Made by a program: the position numbers and the translations under genes | Part shown: one piece after another, positions 9,459 through 16,494 of the stretch | Layout: each line of letters begins with the position of its first letter | How positions within the stretch are numbered: position 1 is the first letter of the stretch | Assembly (NCBI RefSeq): GCF_010119545.1 | Contig: NZ_JAAEAA010000011.1 | Span: 62,001-126,000, forward strand | DNA from: Pontibacter fetidus | GTDB taxonomy: Bacteria; Bacteroidota; Bacteroidia; Cytophagales; Hymenobacteraceae | Reading direction: 5' to 3' | Length of the DNA: 64,000 nucleotides | The notes under the pieces: model-generated | Told to the model about the DNA's origin: nothing | The model's database searches: none | What the model saw: the letters and a program-made list of their open reading frames with translations, nothing else

Positions 9459-9732
9459 GCTCAATACCGTAAACTATAGAACTATAAATCCAACTATAAC
9501 AAAGGCGGAAAGTCCCCCTTTGAAGGGGGCAGGGGGATGTTATTGCAAAATAGGATCCTTTCAGGTTGACAGAAATTATAGGAGGTAAAAAGCTCCCTTC
9601 CTCAGACAAGTCACAGTTCCGGGAGAGGGGCTGGGGTGGTTGGATAAAACGAACTATAGAATCATAGCCAGCGTCCTTACCGTACCTGTCCCTGTCGGGC
9701 CAGTTGCATCTGGAGATACAACATCATAGTTA

Positions 9733-9757
9733 GTCACGAGTCTGGAGACTCGCGCCA
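9733..9757. repeat. REP-like hairpin inside mosaic copy A
   Basis: GTCACGAGTC, a short loop, then GACTCGCGCCA. It shares the GTCAC and CGCCA flanks with the REP copies beside the RAYT gene, while the stem is different but still paired. Confidence 0.75.
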
Positions 9758-9909
9758 GCGTATGAATAGCTAAAGAACTCCCTCCCCTGTTTTTAGGAGA
9801 GGGCTGGGAAGAGGTGAAAACCTGTCATTCTGATACCAGCCATCACAACAAAGCATACTCCTACCCAACATCAAATAACAGGAACTTCTGAAACAATTCT
9901 TATGTTATG

Positions 9910-9941
9910 TTTGTACATTAAATGTATGTACATTAAATTTG
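9910..9941 (+). promoter_or_regulatory. Bacteroidota-type promoter with overlapping direct repeat
   Basis: TTTG at 9910-9913 and TAAATTTG at 9934-9941 are 20 bp apart, matching the known -33 TTTG and -7 TAnnTTTG elements. The direct repeat TGTACATTAAAT occurs at 9912-9923 and 9927-9938 (15-bp period), overlapping both elements, as expected for a repressor site. The predicted transcript starts shortly before the nitroreductase ATG at 9969. Confidence 0.65.
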
Positions 9942-9968
9942 TGACGTAATAGAATTTGATAAGCTGAT

Positions 9969-10559
9969 ATGAGCAATTTAGCAGTAGAAAATAAAATAGA
10001 AGTAAACGAACTGATAAAGTCGCGCTGGAGTCCGCGTGCATTTGATAGCCAACCAGTAGAGGAGGAGAAACTGGAAGCAATTCTGGAAGCTGCTCGTTGG
10101 GCTCCATCCGCCATGAACGAGCAGCCGTGGCGCTTTATTTACGCTACCAAAGATAATCCTGAAGCTTACGAAAAACTGCTGAGCTGCCTGGTAGAAGCAA
10201 ACCAGGTTTGGGCTAAAAATGCACCCGTACTTTTGCTTTCAGTTGCTAAAACACACTATAGCAGCTTCGATCAGAAAAACGGGCACGCCTGGCACGATGT
10301 AGGCATCGCAACAGCCAACATGGCATTGCAGGCTACAGAGCTTGGTCTTTACATGCATATGATGGGTGGTTTCATTGCCGATGCGGCCCGCGAGATGCTT
10401 AACATCCCGGATGGGTTTGAGGCTGTAACCATGATTGCTTTAGGCTATAAGGGCGAACCCGAAACACTATCTGCTCCCCTGAAAGAGCGCGAAGAAGCAC
10501 CGCGCAACCGAAAACCATTACAGGAATTAGTATTTAACGGTACCTGGCAATCTTTATAA
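9969..10559 (+). CDS. Nitroreductase family protein (FMN-dependent)
   Basis: 196 residues of the NADH oxidase/nitroreductase fold. The N-terminal LIKSRWSPRAFDSQPVEEEK supplies the arginines that bind the FMN phosphate (S-R-x-S-x-R-x-F pattern). WAPSAMNEQPWRFIYA is the second FMN segment, and a central helix runs ATANMALQATELGLYMHMMGGF. Members reduce nitro groups, quinones or flavins with NAD(P)H in the cytoplasm. It is the first gene of an operon with a pirin gene 13 bases downstream, a pairing that suggests a redox or electrophile response. The promoter at 9910-9941 carries a repeated operator-like sequence. Confidence 0.9.
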   Translation: MSNLAVENKIEVNELIKSRWSPRAFDSQPVEEEKLEAILEAARWAPSAMNEQPWRFIYATKDNPEAYEKLLSCLVEANQVWAKNAPVLLLSVAKTHYSSFDQKNGHAWHDVGIATANMALQATELGLYMHMMGGFIADAAREMLNIPDGFEAVTMIALGYKGEPETLSAPLKEREEAPRNRKPLQELVFNGTWQSL

Positions 10560-10572
10560 CTATAACTTAACT

Positions 10573-11286
10573 ATGAGCATGAAAATAATTCATAAAGCAG
10601 AAACAAGGGGCCACGCTAACCACGGCTGGCTCGACTCGCACCATACTTTCAGTTTTGCAAGCTACTATAACCCTGAGCGCATGGGCTTCGGGCTGTTGCG
10701 TGTACTAAACGATGATATAGTTGCGCCTGGTATGGGGTTTGGCGCACACCCCCACGATAACATGGAGATCGTTTCTATTCCGTTATCAGGCGAATTGGCG
10801 CACCAGGACAGTACCGGCAATAAAAAAGTGATCCAGACCAATGACGTGCAGATCATGTCGGCTGGTAGCGGTTTAACGCACTCGGAGTTCAATAACTCTA
10901 AAACAGACCAGGTAAACTTCCTGCAGATCTGGGTATTCCCGAAAGAGCAAAACATAAAACCGCGCTACGAGCAGAAAACCTTTAACCCCGCTGACCGCCA
11001 GAACAAGCTGCAAACAGTGGTATCGCCGGAGCAAGGAGCCGAGAGTATCTGGATAAACCAGGATGCATGGTTTACGCTGGGCAGTTTAAAAACAGGCTTT
11101 ACAGAGGACTATAAACTGCACAAGTCCGGCAACGGCGTGTATGCTTTTGTGCTGGAAGGTGACTTAGAGATTGATGGCGAAAAGTTGAACAAACGCGACG
11201 GTATGGGCATATCAGATTTCGAAACTATAACTATAAAAGCTACTTCGGATGCAGAGCTCCTGCTGATGGAAGTACCTATGAACTAA
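10573..11286 (+). CDS. Pirin family protein (bicupin)
   Basis: 237 residues. The pirin N-terminal cupin is clear: RGHANHGWLDSHHTFSFA, then GFGAHPHDNMEIVSIPLSG with the His-x-His metal ligands (59 and 61), and GSGLTHSEFN with a third His and a Glu. A degenerate second cupin follows (about 130-237). Pirins bind one Fe and several bacterial and human members degrade flavonols such as quercetin; others act as redox-responsive regulators. Its position directly after a nitroreductase suggests a shared stress role. ATG at 10573 is followed in frame by another ATG at 10579; either could be the start. Confidence 0.93.
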   Translation: MSMKIIHKAETRGHANHGWLDSHHTFSFASYYNPERMGFGLLRVLNDDIVAPGMGFGAHPHDNMEIVSIPLSGELAHQDSTGNKKVIQTNDVQIMSAGSGLTHSEFNNSKTDQVNFLQIWVFPKEQNIKPRYEQKTFNPADRQNKLQTVVSPEQGAESIWINQDAWFTLGSLKTGFTEDYKLHKSGNGVYAFVLEGDLEIDGEKLNKRDGMGISDFETITIKATSDAELLLMEVPMN

Positions 11287-11306
11287 TAACTCCTTTGGCT
11301 ACATGT

Positions 11307-11342
11307 AAATCCCCGGCTATAGTTTATGGCCGGGGATTTTTT
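11307..11342 (+). terminator. Terminator of the nitroreductase-pirin operon
   Basis: AAATCCCCGGC (11307-11317) pairs with GCCGGGGATTT (11329-11339), followed by T residues. The loop contains CTATAGTT. Confidence 0.9.
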
Positions 11343-11454
11343 ATGCTTAAGCCCGCGCTAACTATAACCCTGTCTGTAAATGTGGCAAACTATAGTTTAC
11401 ATTAACCAACCTCTGTAGCAGCCGTTATTACATACCTACACTAATACAAAAGCT

Positions 11455-12249
11455 ATGGAACAGGAACAAACCACCTTATTAAAAGATTATTCACAAGAAG
11501 AAAAAGGGGCTTATTTTGGGGCATTGGCCACAATGGCATCGTCTGATGGGAAGGCAAGCGAAGAAGAACTGCAGTTTTTAAAGTTGATGGGCGAAGCCGC
11601 TGAACTACCCGAAAACCTGCAGCAGGAAGTAGCTCAGATCGCCAAAAACCCATCACAGATCAGTTTGCAGCAGTGCCTGGATGTGCTGAAGAAAAGCCAG
11701 CTGAAATTCTCTTTTGTAACCGATATCATCAGTTTCGCCAAAGCCGACGGGCAGTATACTTCCGATGAGCAGCAGCGCATTCAGGATGTGGCCGACTACC
11801 TGGGTGTCGACCAGAAACAGTACAGTATATTAGAGCAGTTCGTGGAAAAAGCCGACGAGGCCAAACAGCAGGGCGAAGACCCAACCTCTCAATCATTTAT
11901 GAGCAAAAGCGGCTTCGGCGATATGTTTAAAAATGTTGGCATTTCGCCAGGTATGGTAACTGGTATGCTGGGCATACTGGCACCAATTGTACTGTCTGGA
12001 TTGATGCGACGGCGAGGTGGCACCATGGGCGGCATGGGTGGTGGCCTTTTAGGAGGTTTGCTTGGCGGCGCCATGGGCGGCGGTATGATGGGTGGCGGAA
12101 TGCGAAGTGGTGGTGGCCTTGGTTCTATTATTTCTATACTTGGCGGCCTTAACGGACGACGCGGATATGGCGGTATGGGTTCTGGCGGGCTGGGATCTAT
12201 ACTTGGCGGTGTGTTAGGTGGTGGTAAGCGGAGAAACTCAGGCTGGTAG
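11455..12249 (+). CDS. TerB-like domain protein with glycine/methionine-rich tail
   Basis: 264 residues in two parts. Residues about 10-140 form a helical TerB-like domain, with two similar halves: LATMASSDGKASEEELQFL and IISFAKADGQYTSDEQQRIQ, each a D-G-x(3)-EE/DE motif like that of tellurite-resistance TerB and DjlA-type domains. Residues about 155-264 are a low-complexity tail dominated by Gly, Met and Arg, following a hydrophobic segment (MVTGMLGILAPIVLSGLM) that could insert in the membrane. The gene stands alone between terminators at 11307-11342 and 12279-12313. Function is unknown; a tellurite role is not implied without other ter genes. Confidence 0.65.
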   Translation: MEQEQTTLLKDYSQEEKGAYFGALATMASSDGKASEEELQFLKLMGEAAELPENLQQEVAQIAKNPSQISLQQCLDVLKKSQLKFSFVTDIISFAKADGQYTSDEQQRIQDVADYLGVDQKQYSILEQFVEKADEAKQQGEDPTSQSFMSKSGFGDMFKNVGISPGMVTGMLGILAPIVLSGLMRRRGGTMGGMGGGLLGGLLGGAMGGGMMGGGMRSGGGLGSIISILGGLNGRRGYGGMGSGGLGSILGGVLGGGKRRNSGW

Positions 12250-12278
12250 GTCAGACTTTTTGAGCGATAAAAAACAGG

Positions 12279-12313
12279 ATAAAGGAGATAAGGTTATACT
12301 TTATCTCCTTTTT
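12279..12313 (+). terminator. Terminator after the TerB-like gene
   Basis: AAAGGAGATAA (12281-12291) and TTATCTCCTTT (12301-12311) form an 11-bp stem followed by T residues. Confidence 0.85.
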
Positions 12314-12880
12314 AATTGTCTGAACCAGGATTTTCGGGCGTTGTTTGGATTGGCAGGATCTTTAGACCTTAAATCGCGCGTAGCTCTTACGTGTAATTTA
12401 CCTCACTGCAGCACTCTCCTTTAAAGCAAATCCTACTCCCACCTTCTGGGCACCAAAGTAAACTATAAAACAATAGGCAAGTACAGCTCCCAGGATTGGA
12501 AGCAACTATAGAAGTATAGCTTGGTTAAAGCAGATATGTACTTCAACTATAGGAATCATAAAATCTCTTGACTGCGGTTAGGATGACAAAATAGTATTAA
12601 GACACTAGCAGTAGCTGCGCATGCTGCAAGGTAATACTACCCAGATTCCTCATTGTTTTCGAAATGACATCCTACATAGCTAGCCATCCAGAAGCTATTC
12701 AGGGACATACTATTTACCTCCAAGGTAAAAGAACTTTTTTGTACTACTTTCAGCTGAAAATCAACCACCTCCCTGCAATTAAGCAACAACTATTCTTGCA
12801 TAAATAAGTAAATAAGCTACTCACTTGTTGTGCATCCTGCCTATGGCAAGACCTGAATAGTACAATAAGACTCTAATTTT
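12314..12880. other. Intergenic region with mosaic-like fragments
   Basis: About 570 bases without a supported gene. It contains several AACTATAG-type motifs and short AAATCTCTTGAC / TTTCGAAATGACATCC stretches resembling the left end of the repeat mosaic. The promoter of the next gene should be near the right end. Confidence 0.5.
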
Positions 12881-13687
12881 TTGGATCAAACTTATATGAA
12901 GAAAATAAAAGAAGAGAAAGTTGTGGTGAATGGCAACAAAGTATCTACTAAAACTGCTACCAACAACCAGGAAATTGCCAACGACTTTTATAAGCAAACC
13001 CTTACCCTGCTGAAAGATAGCCCAACGCCGTATTTGCTGGGTGGCGGCTATGCCATGTATGAGTACACCGGCATTGTGCGCGACATGAAAGACCTGGACA
13101 TTTTCTGTAAGCCAAGCGAGTACCAGTACCACCTGAAATACCTGAACGACAAAGGCTACCAGACCGAAATTACGGATGCGCGCTGGCTGGCCAAAGTGTT
13201 TCAGAACGGTTATTACATCGATATCATTTTTGACACTGTGAACAACATCTGTACTGTGGACGACTCGTGGTACGAGCACGCTGTGAAAGGTAAAGTTTTC
13301 GGAATCCCGGTAAAGTTTCTGGCCCCTGAGGAGTTAATCTGGTGTAAGATATATGTGCAGAACCGCGAACGTTATGATGGTGCCGATGTAAATCACCTGT
13401 TCCTGAAGTATGGTCATAAACTGGACTGGAAGCGCCTTTTCAGGAGAATGGATCAGCACTGGCAACTGCTTTTCAGCCAGATCATCAACTTCCAGTTTGT
13501 GTACCCCGCCGACCGCGACATCATTCCGCGCTGGTTATTTGATGAACTGATGCAGCGCGCCCAGCACCAGTATGAATTACCCGCTTCGGTAGAGAAAGTG
13601 TGCCGCGGCCCGATCATCGACCAGACCCAATACAAAACCGATATAACGGAGTGGGAGTATAAAGTGGTTACCATAAAAACCATTTAG
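12881..13687 (+). CDS. Pol-beta-type nucleotidyltransferase of unknown substrate
   Basis: 268 residues. The nucleotidyltransferase core is visible: LLGGGYAMYEYTG (GG motif, about 47-59), RDMKDLDIF with the D-x-D metal pair, and YIDIIFD with the third Asp. All three acidic positions are intact, so the protein is probably active. The C-terminal half is helical with many aromatic residues (FRRMDQHWQLLFSQIINFQF). An internal ATG at 12896 (MKKIKEEK) is an alternative start. The downstream metallophosphoesterase begins 4 bases after this stop, which implies co-translation and a shared pathway. I do not recognise a named family member; DUF2204-like proteins are one possibility. Confidence 0.7.
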   Translation: MDQTYMKKIKEEKVVVNGNKVSTKTATNNQEIANDFYKQTLTLLKDSPTPYLLGGGYAMYEYTGIVRDMKDLDIFCKPSEYQYHLKYLNDKGYQTEITDARWLAKVFQNGYYIDIIFDTVNNICTVDDSWYEHAVKGKVFGIPVKFLAPEELIWCKIYVQNRERYDGADVNHLFLKYGHKLDWKRLFRRMDQHWQLLFSQIINFQFVYPADRDIIPRWLFDELMQRAQHQYELPASVEKVCRGPIIDQTQYKTDITEWEYKVVTIKTI

Positions 13688-13691
13688 GCTG

Positions 13692-14432
13692 ATGGATAAA
13701 AAAAAGAAAAAAACCCGTGTAGCGGCTATAGGTGACATACATGTGCGCGAAACGGATAAAGGTAAATGGGTAGAGTTTTTTAAAGGAGCGTCGGCAGATG
13801 CGGATGTGCTATTGCTTTGCGGCGACCTGACCGACCACGGCCGTGCCAGCGAAGCCGAAATACTGGCTGAAGAACTGCGTGCCTGCTCTATACCTGTAGT
13901 TGCCGTGCTAGGTAACCATGACTATGACCAGAATGAGCAGGAAGAGATAAGAAAATTGCTGGCCCAGACCGGTGTAAATATGCTGGATGGCGATATGATT
14001 GTGCTGGAAGGCGTGGGCTTTGCCGGTGTAAAAGGGTTTGGCGGTGGTTTTAATCGTGCTATGCTGGCCATGTTTGGCGAACCCATGATGAAGCAGTTTG
14101 TGCAGGAAGCCGTAGACGAATCGCTGAAGCTGGACGGAGCCCTCTCGCGCCTGGAAACAGAACACCCGGAGGTAGAGAAAATCGCAGTTTTACACTATGC
14201 TCCCATTGCAGCAACTATAGAAGGCGAACCGGAAGCAATTTATCCTTTCCTGGGATCGTCGAGGTTGGCTGAGCCGCTGGAACGACGACAGGTATTGGCT
14301 GCTTTCCATGGACATGCACACGTCGGTACCCTGGAAGGCGCCACAGCTAAAGGCGTAAAAGTTTTTAACGTAGCCAAACCGTTGCTGCAGAAACTCGAAA
14401 AGCCTATTCCGTACTTTGTGCTGGAAGTTTAA
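13692..14432 (+). CDS. Calcineurin-like metallophosphoesterase
   Basis: 246 residues with the full dinuclear metal signature in order: AAIGDIHV (D-x-H), LLLCGDLTDHG (GDxxD), VLGNHDYD (GNHD), VLHYAP (His) and FHGHAHVG (GHxH). Such enzymes hydrolyse phosphomonoesters, phosphodiesters or nucleotides. There is no signal peptide and the protein is cytoplasmic; the N-terminus is very basic (MDKKKKKTR). It is the second gene of a two-gene operon with a nucleotidyltransferase and is followed by a terminator. The pair could write and erase a nucleotide modification, but that is inference. Confidence 0.88.
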   Translation: MDKKKKKTRVAAIGDIHVRETDKGKWVEFFKGASADADVLLLCGDLTDHGRASEAEILAEELRACSIPVVAVLGNHDYDQNEQEEIRKLLAQTGVNMLDGDMIVLEGVGFAGVKGFGGGFNRAMLAMFGEPMMKQFVQEAVDESLKLDGALSRLETEHPEVEKIAVLHYAPIAATIEGEPEAIYPFLGSSRLAEPLERRQVLAAFHGHAHVGTLEGATAKGVKVFNVAKPLLQKLEKPIPYFVLEV

Positions 14433-14444
14433 ACTATAAACTGG

Positions 14445-14475
14445 AGCGGCCACTTGCAAAACAGGTGGCCGCTTT
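14445..14475 (+). terminator. Terminator of the nucleotidyltransferase operon
   Basis: AGCGGCCAC (14445-14453) and GTGGCCGCT (14465-14473) pair, followed by TTTT. Confidence 0.88.
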
Positions 14476-14525
14476 TGCTTTCATCCTACTTGTCCTTATT
14501 TTTAGCAGACTTTATCTTAACACCC

Positions 14526-15704
14526 ATGAAATTCAGAAACCAACTCTACCTGCTTTTTATACTTGCGCTCTTCGCGTGCACCGGTCAGCAGAACCAAAGC
14601 ACTACAAACATAAGTGAATCTGCGACATCAAAAGTATACTATCCGGGCAAAGGCGATAACTGGCAGGTAAAAAAGCCTGATGAGCTTGGGATGGATGCAG
14701 TCCTTTTGCAGCAGGCTATTGAGTGGGCAAAAACCCAGGAAACGACCCAGATTGAAAAAGACTTCTCAACCCAGAAAGATATCTTCGGTGAGCCGCTGGG
14801 GCCGTTACCAGCTACACGTGCCAACACCAACGGCATCATTATTAAAGACGGTTACATTGTAGCAGAGTGGGGCGATACCAAAGCGGCCGACCCAACCTAT
14901 AGTGTAGCTAAGAGCTTCCTGTCAACTATACTTGGTTTAACTATAGACCACGGCATGATTAAAAGTATAAATGACCCGGTAGCAAAGTATGTGAAGGATG
15001 GCGGCTATAGTTCGGAGCCTAACAGCAAAGTAACCTGGGAGCACCACGCGCGCCAGACCAGTGAGTGGGAAGGAGAAATGTGGGGCAAAAAGTATGACTT
15101 TGTAGGCAAAGAAGCCTTTGGCCGTGGAGAGCGCAAACCACGCGAACTACAGGAGCCCGGCAGTTTTTATGAATACAACGATGTGCGCATTAACCGTTTT
15201 GCCCTGTCCTTGCTGCGCCTGTGGGAAAAGCCTTTGCCGGAAGTACTGGAAGATGAAATAATGGACCCGATTGATGCTTCTGAAACCTGGAAGTGGGTGC
15301 CTTACCGTAATTCTATAGTTGAGATAAACGGCAAACAAATGCCATCGGTAAGCGGCGGCACGCGCTGGGGTGGCGGCCTCTGGATAAGTGCCCGCGACGA
15401 AGCCCGCTTCGGTTATTTGTTCCTGCGCAACGGCCGCTGGAAGGACAAACAGCTACTCTCAGAAAAATGGGTAAAAGAAGCAACCACTTCCCGTGGCCCT
15501 GTTGGCCCGGATTACGGTTACCTGTGGTGGCTGAACACTGAAGGCAAAGCCTGGCCTGATGCCCCAACCACTAGCTACGCAGCCTTAGGCGCCGGCCAGA
15601 ACACTGTTTGGATAGACCCTGAGCACGACATAGTTATAGTTTGGCGCTGGCACAACGGCAACCCGAATGAGTTGATCAAGCGAGTGCTGGCTGCAGTGAA
15701 ATAA
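14526..15704 (+). CDS. Serine hydrolase lipoprotein (beta-lactamase/class C-like)
   Basis: I choose the ATG at 14526, giving 392 residues with the lipoprotein signal FILALFAC (Cys18). The reading frame is open back to an ATG at 14454, but that start lies inside the preceding terminator. The nucleophile motif is SVAK (Ser126, Lys129). A YEYND segment could supply the second catalytic motif, and the third appears near GAGQNTVWID. COG1680 members include esterases, D-aminopeptidases, amide hydrolases and penicillin-binding-like proteins. Anchoring by lipid would place it in the periplasm or at the surface. It appears monocistronic; the next feature downstream is a REP. Confidence 0.85.
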   Translation: MKFRNQLYLLFILALFACTGQQNQSTTNISESATSKVYYPGKGDNWQVKKPDELGMDAVLLQQAIEWAKTQETTQIEKDFSTQKDIFGEPLGPLPATRANTNGIIIKDGYIVAEWGDTKAADPTYSVAKSFLSTILGLTIDHGMIKSINDPVAKYVKDGGYSSEPNSKVTWEHHARQTSEWEGEMWGKKYDFVGKEAFGRGERKPRELQEPGSFYEYNDVRINRFALSLLRLWEKPLPEVLEDEIMDPIDASETWKWVPYRNSIVEINGKQMPSVSGGTRWGGGLWISARDEARFGYLFLRNGRWKDKQLLSEKWVKEATTSRGPVGPDYGYLWWLNTEGKAWPDAPTTSYAALGAGQNTVWIDPEHDIVIVWRWHNGNPNELIKRVLAAVK

Positions 15705-15720
15705 TTGCTGGTTTTAGGAA

Positions 15721-15777
15721 CATGGCGCGAGCGTCCACGCTCGTGACGTACTATAGCAGGGGCCTCTGGCCCCTTTT
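15721..15777 (+). repeat. Left REP of the RAYT unit
   Basis: Two hairpins: GCGAGCGT/ACGCTCG and GGGGCC/GGCCCC, separated by a linker with ACTATAG. It ends in a T-rich run and may also terminate transcription of the serine hydrolase gene. Confidence 0.88.
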
Positions 15778-15793
15778 TATTTTATCCTACGGC

Positions 15794-16324
15794 TTATACT
15801 TCAGCTAACTTAACTAAACTATCCGGATTCGCGCTGCTAAAAGTATAATAAGCCGCATCTGTTACCAAACCTGCTACAACAGGATTCTGTTCAATATAAT
15901 CTATCTTTTGCTGGAATATTTTAGCATCAGTTAAGTCTATCGGATGATTATGATGCTGCCAAAATTGGTAGTCTTTGTTGTGCCTTATACTTTGTTTAAA
16001 GAACCTGAATAAGTATAACAACCATTCTTTCCTGCTTTCAGTTGGGTTATTCTCAATCATATTTAAGATACGCTTAGCAGAATAGCTTTTAAAATCTCGA
16101 AGAACATCGCTCAATTTAAGTTTATCTACCGAACAAATCATATGCAAGTGACTGGGCATAATGCAGTAACTATAAATGTGAAATCCTTTGTGTGCACTGC
16201 AATAATTCAGATTGTCTACTAACTCATCAGCATATTCTCTTCTGGTAAATACATCAATCCAGCCCACTACGCTTAGGGTTACAAAGAATGTACCTCCAGG
16301 ATATGTTTTATACTTTTCAGACAT
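15794..16324 (-). CDS. REP-associated tyrosine transposase (RAYT, Y1/HUH)
   Basis: I start at the ATG at 16322-16324, giving 176 residues from MSEKYKTYPGG; 12 more codons are open upstream but are atypical. The HUH metal motif is MPSHLHMI (His59, His61), inside the usual Y.IMP.H.H context of transposase_17/TnpA_REP. Further family marks are FKSYSAKRI, FWQHHNHPIDL and YIEQNPVVAGLV; Tyr143 in the last is the likely nucleophile by analogy with IS200 TnpA. These enzymes cut single-stranded REP DNA. The flanking inverted REPs make this a complete RAYT-REP unit. All expected residues are present, so it may be active. Confidence 0.9.
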   Translation of the reverse strand: MSEKYKTYPGGTFFVTLSVVGWIDVFTRREYADELVDNLNYCSAHKGFHIYSYCIMPSHLHMICSVDKLKLSDVLRDFKSYSAKRILNMIENNPTESRKEWLLYLFRFFKQSIRHNKDYQFWQHHNHPIDLTDAKIFQQKIDYIEQNPVVAGLVTDAAYYTFSSANPDSLVKLAEV

Positions 16325-16365
16325 GCTGCTAAGTACGCAGAAGAGTATTATCGGGTACAAAAAGC

Positions 16366-16422
16366 AAAAGGGGCCAGAGGCCCCTACTATAGTTCGTCAC
16401 GAGCGAAGACGCTCGCGCCATG
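16366..16422 (-). repeat. Right REP of the RAYT unit (inverted)
   Basis: The reverse complement of 16366-16422 matches 15721-15777 at about 53 of 57 positions, including both hairpins. The linker carries ACTATAGTT. Confidence 0.88.
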
Positions 16423-16440
16423 ATTGCTACCTATAAATCA

Positions 16441-16472
16441 AAACAGGCTGCTCCAACCGGAGCAGCCTGTTT
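16441..16472 (-). terminator. Terminator of the amidohydrolase gene
   Basis: AAACAGGCTGCTCC (16441-16454) pairs perfectly with GGAGCAGCCTGTTT around a 4-nt loop, just past the minus-strand stop at 16495. Confidence 0.92.
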
Positions 16473-16494
16473 GCTATAGTATAAAACTTACTTC

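Larger units (their letters stand above)
9047..9905. repeat. Non-coding repeat mosaic, copy A
   Basis: About 860 bases without a credible gene. Blocks recur in the same order near 38.1-38.8 and 43.0-43.7 kb: a tgtcat...gaaatctta stretch; CTTCCTGTAATCCTGGGAGC (9189-9208); a G+C-rich core at 9235-9283 containing GGCCGGGAGGCC and CCCGTCTTCGGG hairpins; GGCGCTCAACCCAAAGACTG (9343-9362); a 20-bp perfect palindrome (9439-9458); a C-run/G-run hairpin near 9511-9536; and a REP-type hairpin (9733-9757). Several short open frames cross it but have no coding character. AACTATAG-type motifs are dense. Confidence 0.85.
15721..16422 (-). mobile_element. REPtron: RAYT gene bracketed by inverted REPs
   Basis: A unit of about 700 bases consisting of a 57-bp REP (15721-15777), a REP-associated tyrosine transposase gene on the minus strand, and an inverted, nearly identical REP (16366-16422). 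The two REPs differ at about four positions. No target duplication or further transposase was recognised. RAYTs are considered domesticated relatives of IS200/IS605 transposases that mobilise REPs. Confidence 0.85.

Noticed and set aside
9400-9609. Open frame of 69 codons inside the repeat mosaic
   Set aside because: It crosses the 20-bp palindrome and a C-run/G-run hairpin, and matching frames are not kept in the other mosaic copies.
14454-14525. Upstream start of the serine hydrolase gene
   Set aside because: It begins inside a terminator hairpin and would bury the lipoprotein signal that starts at 14526.
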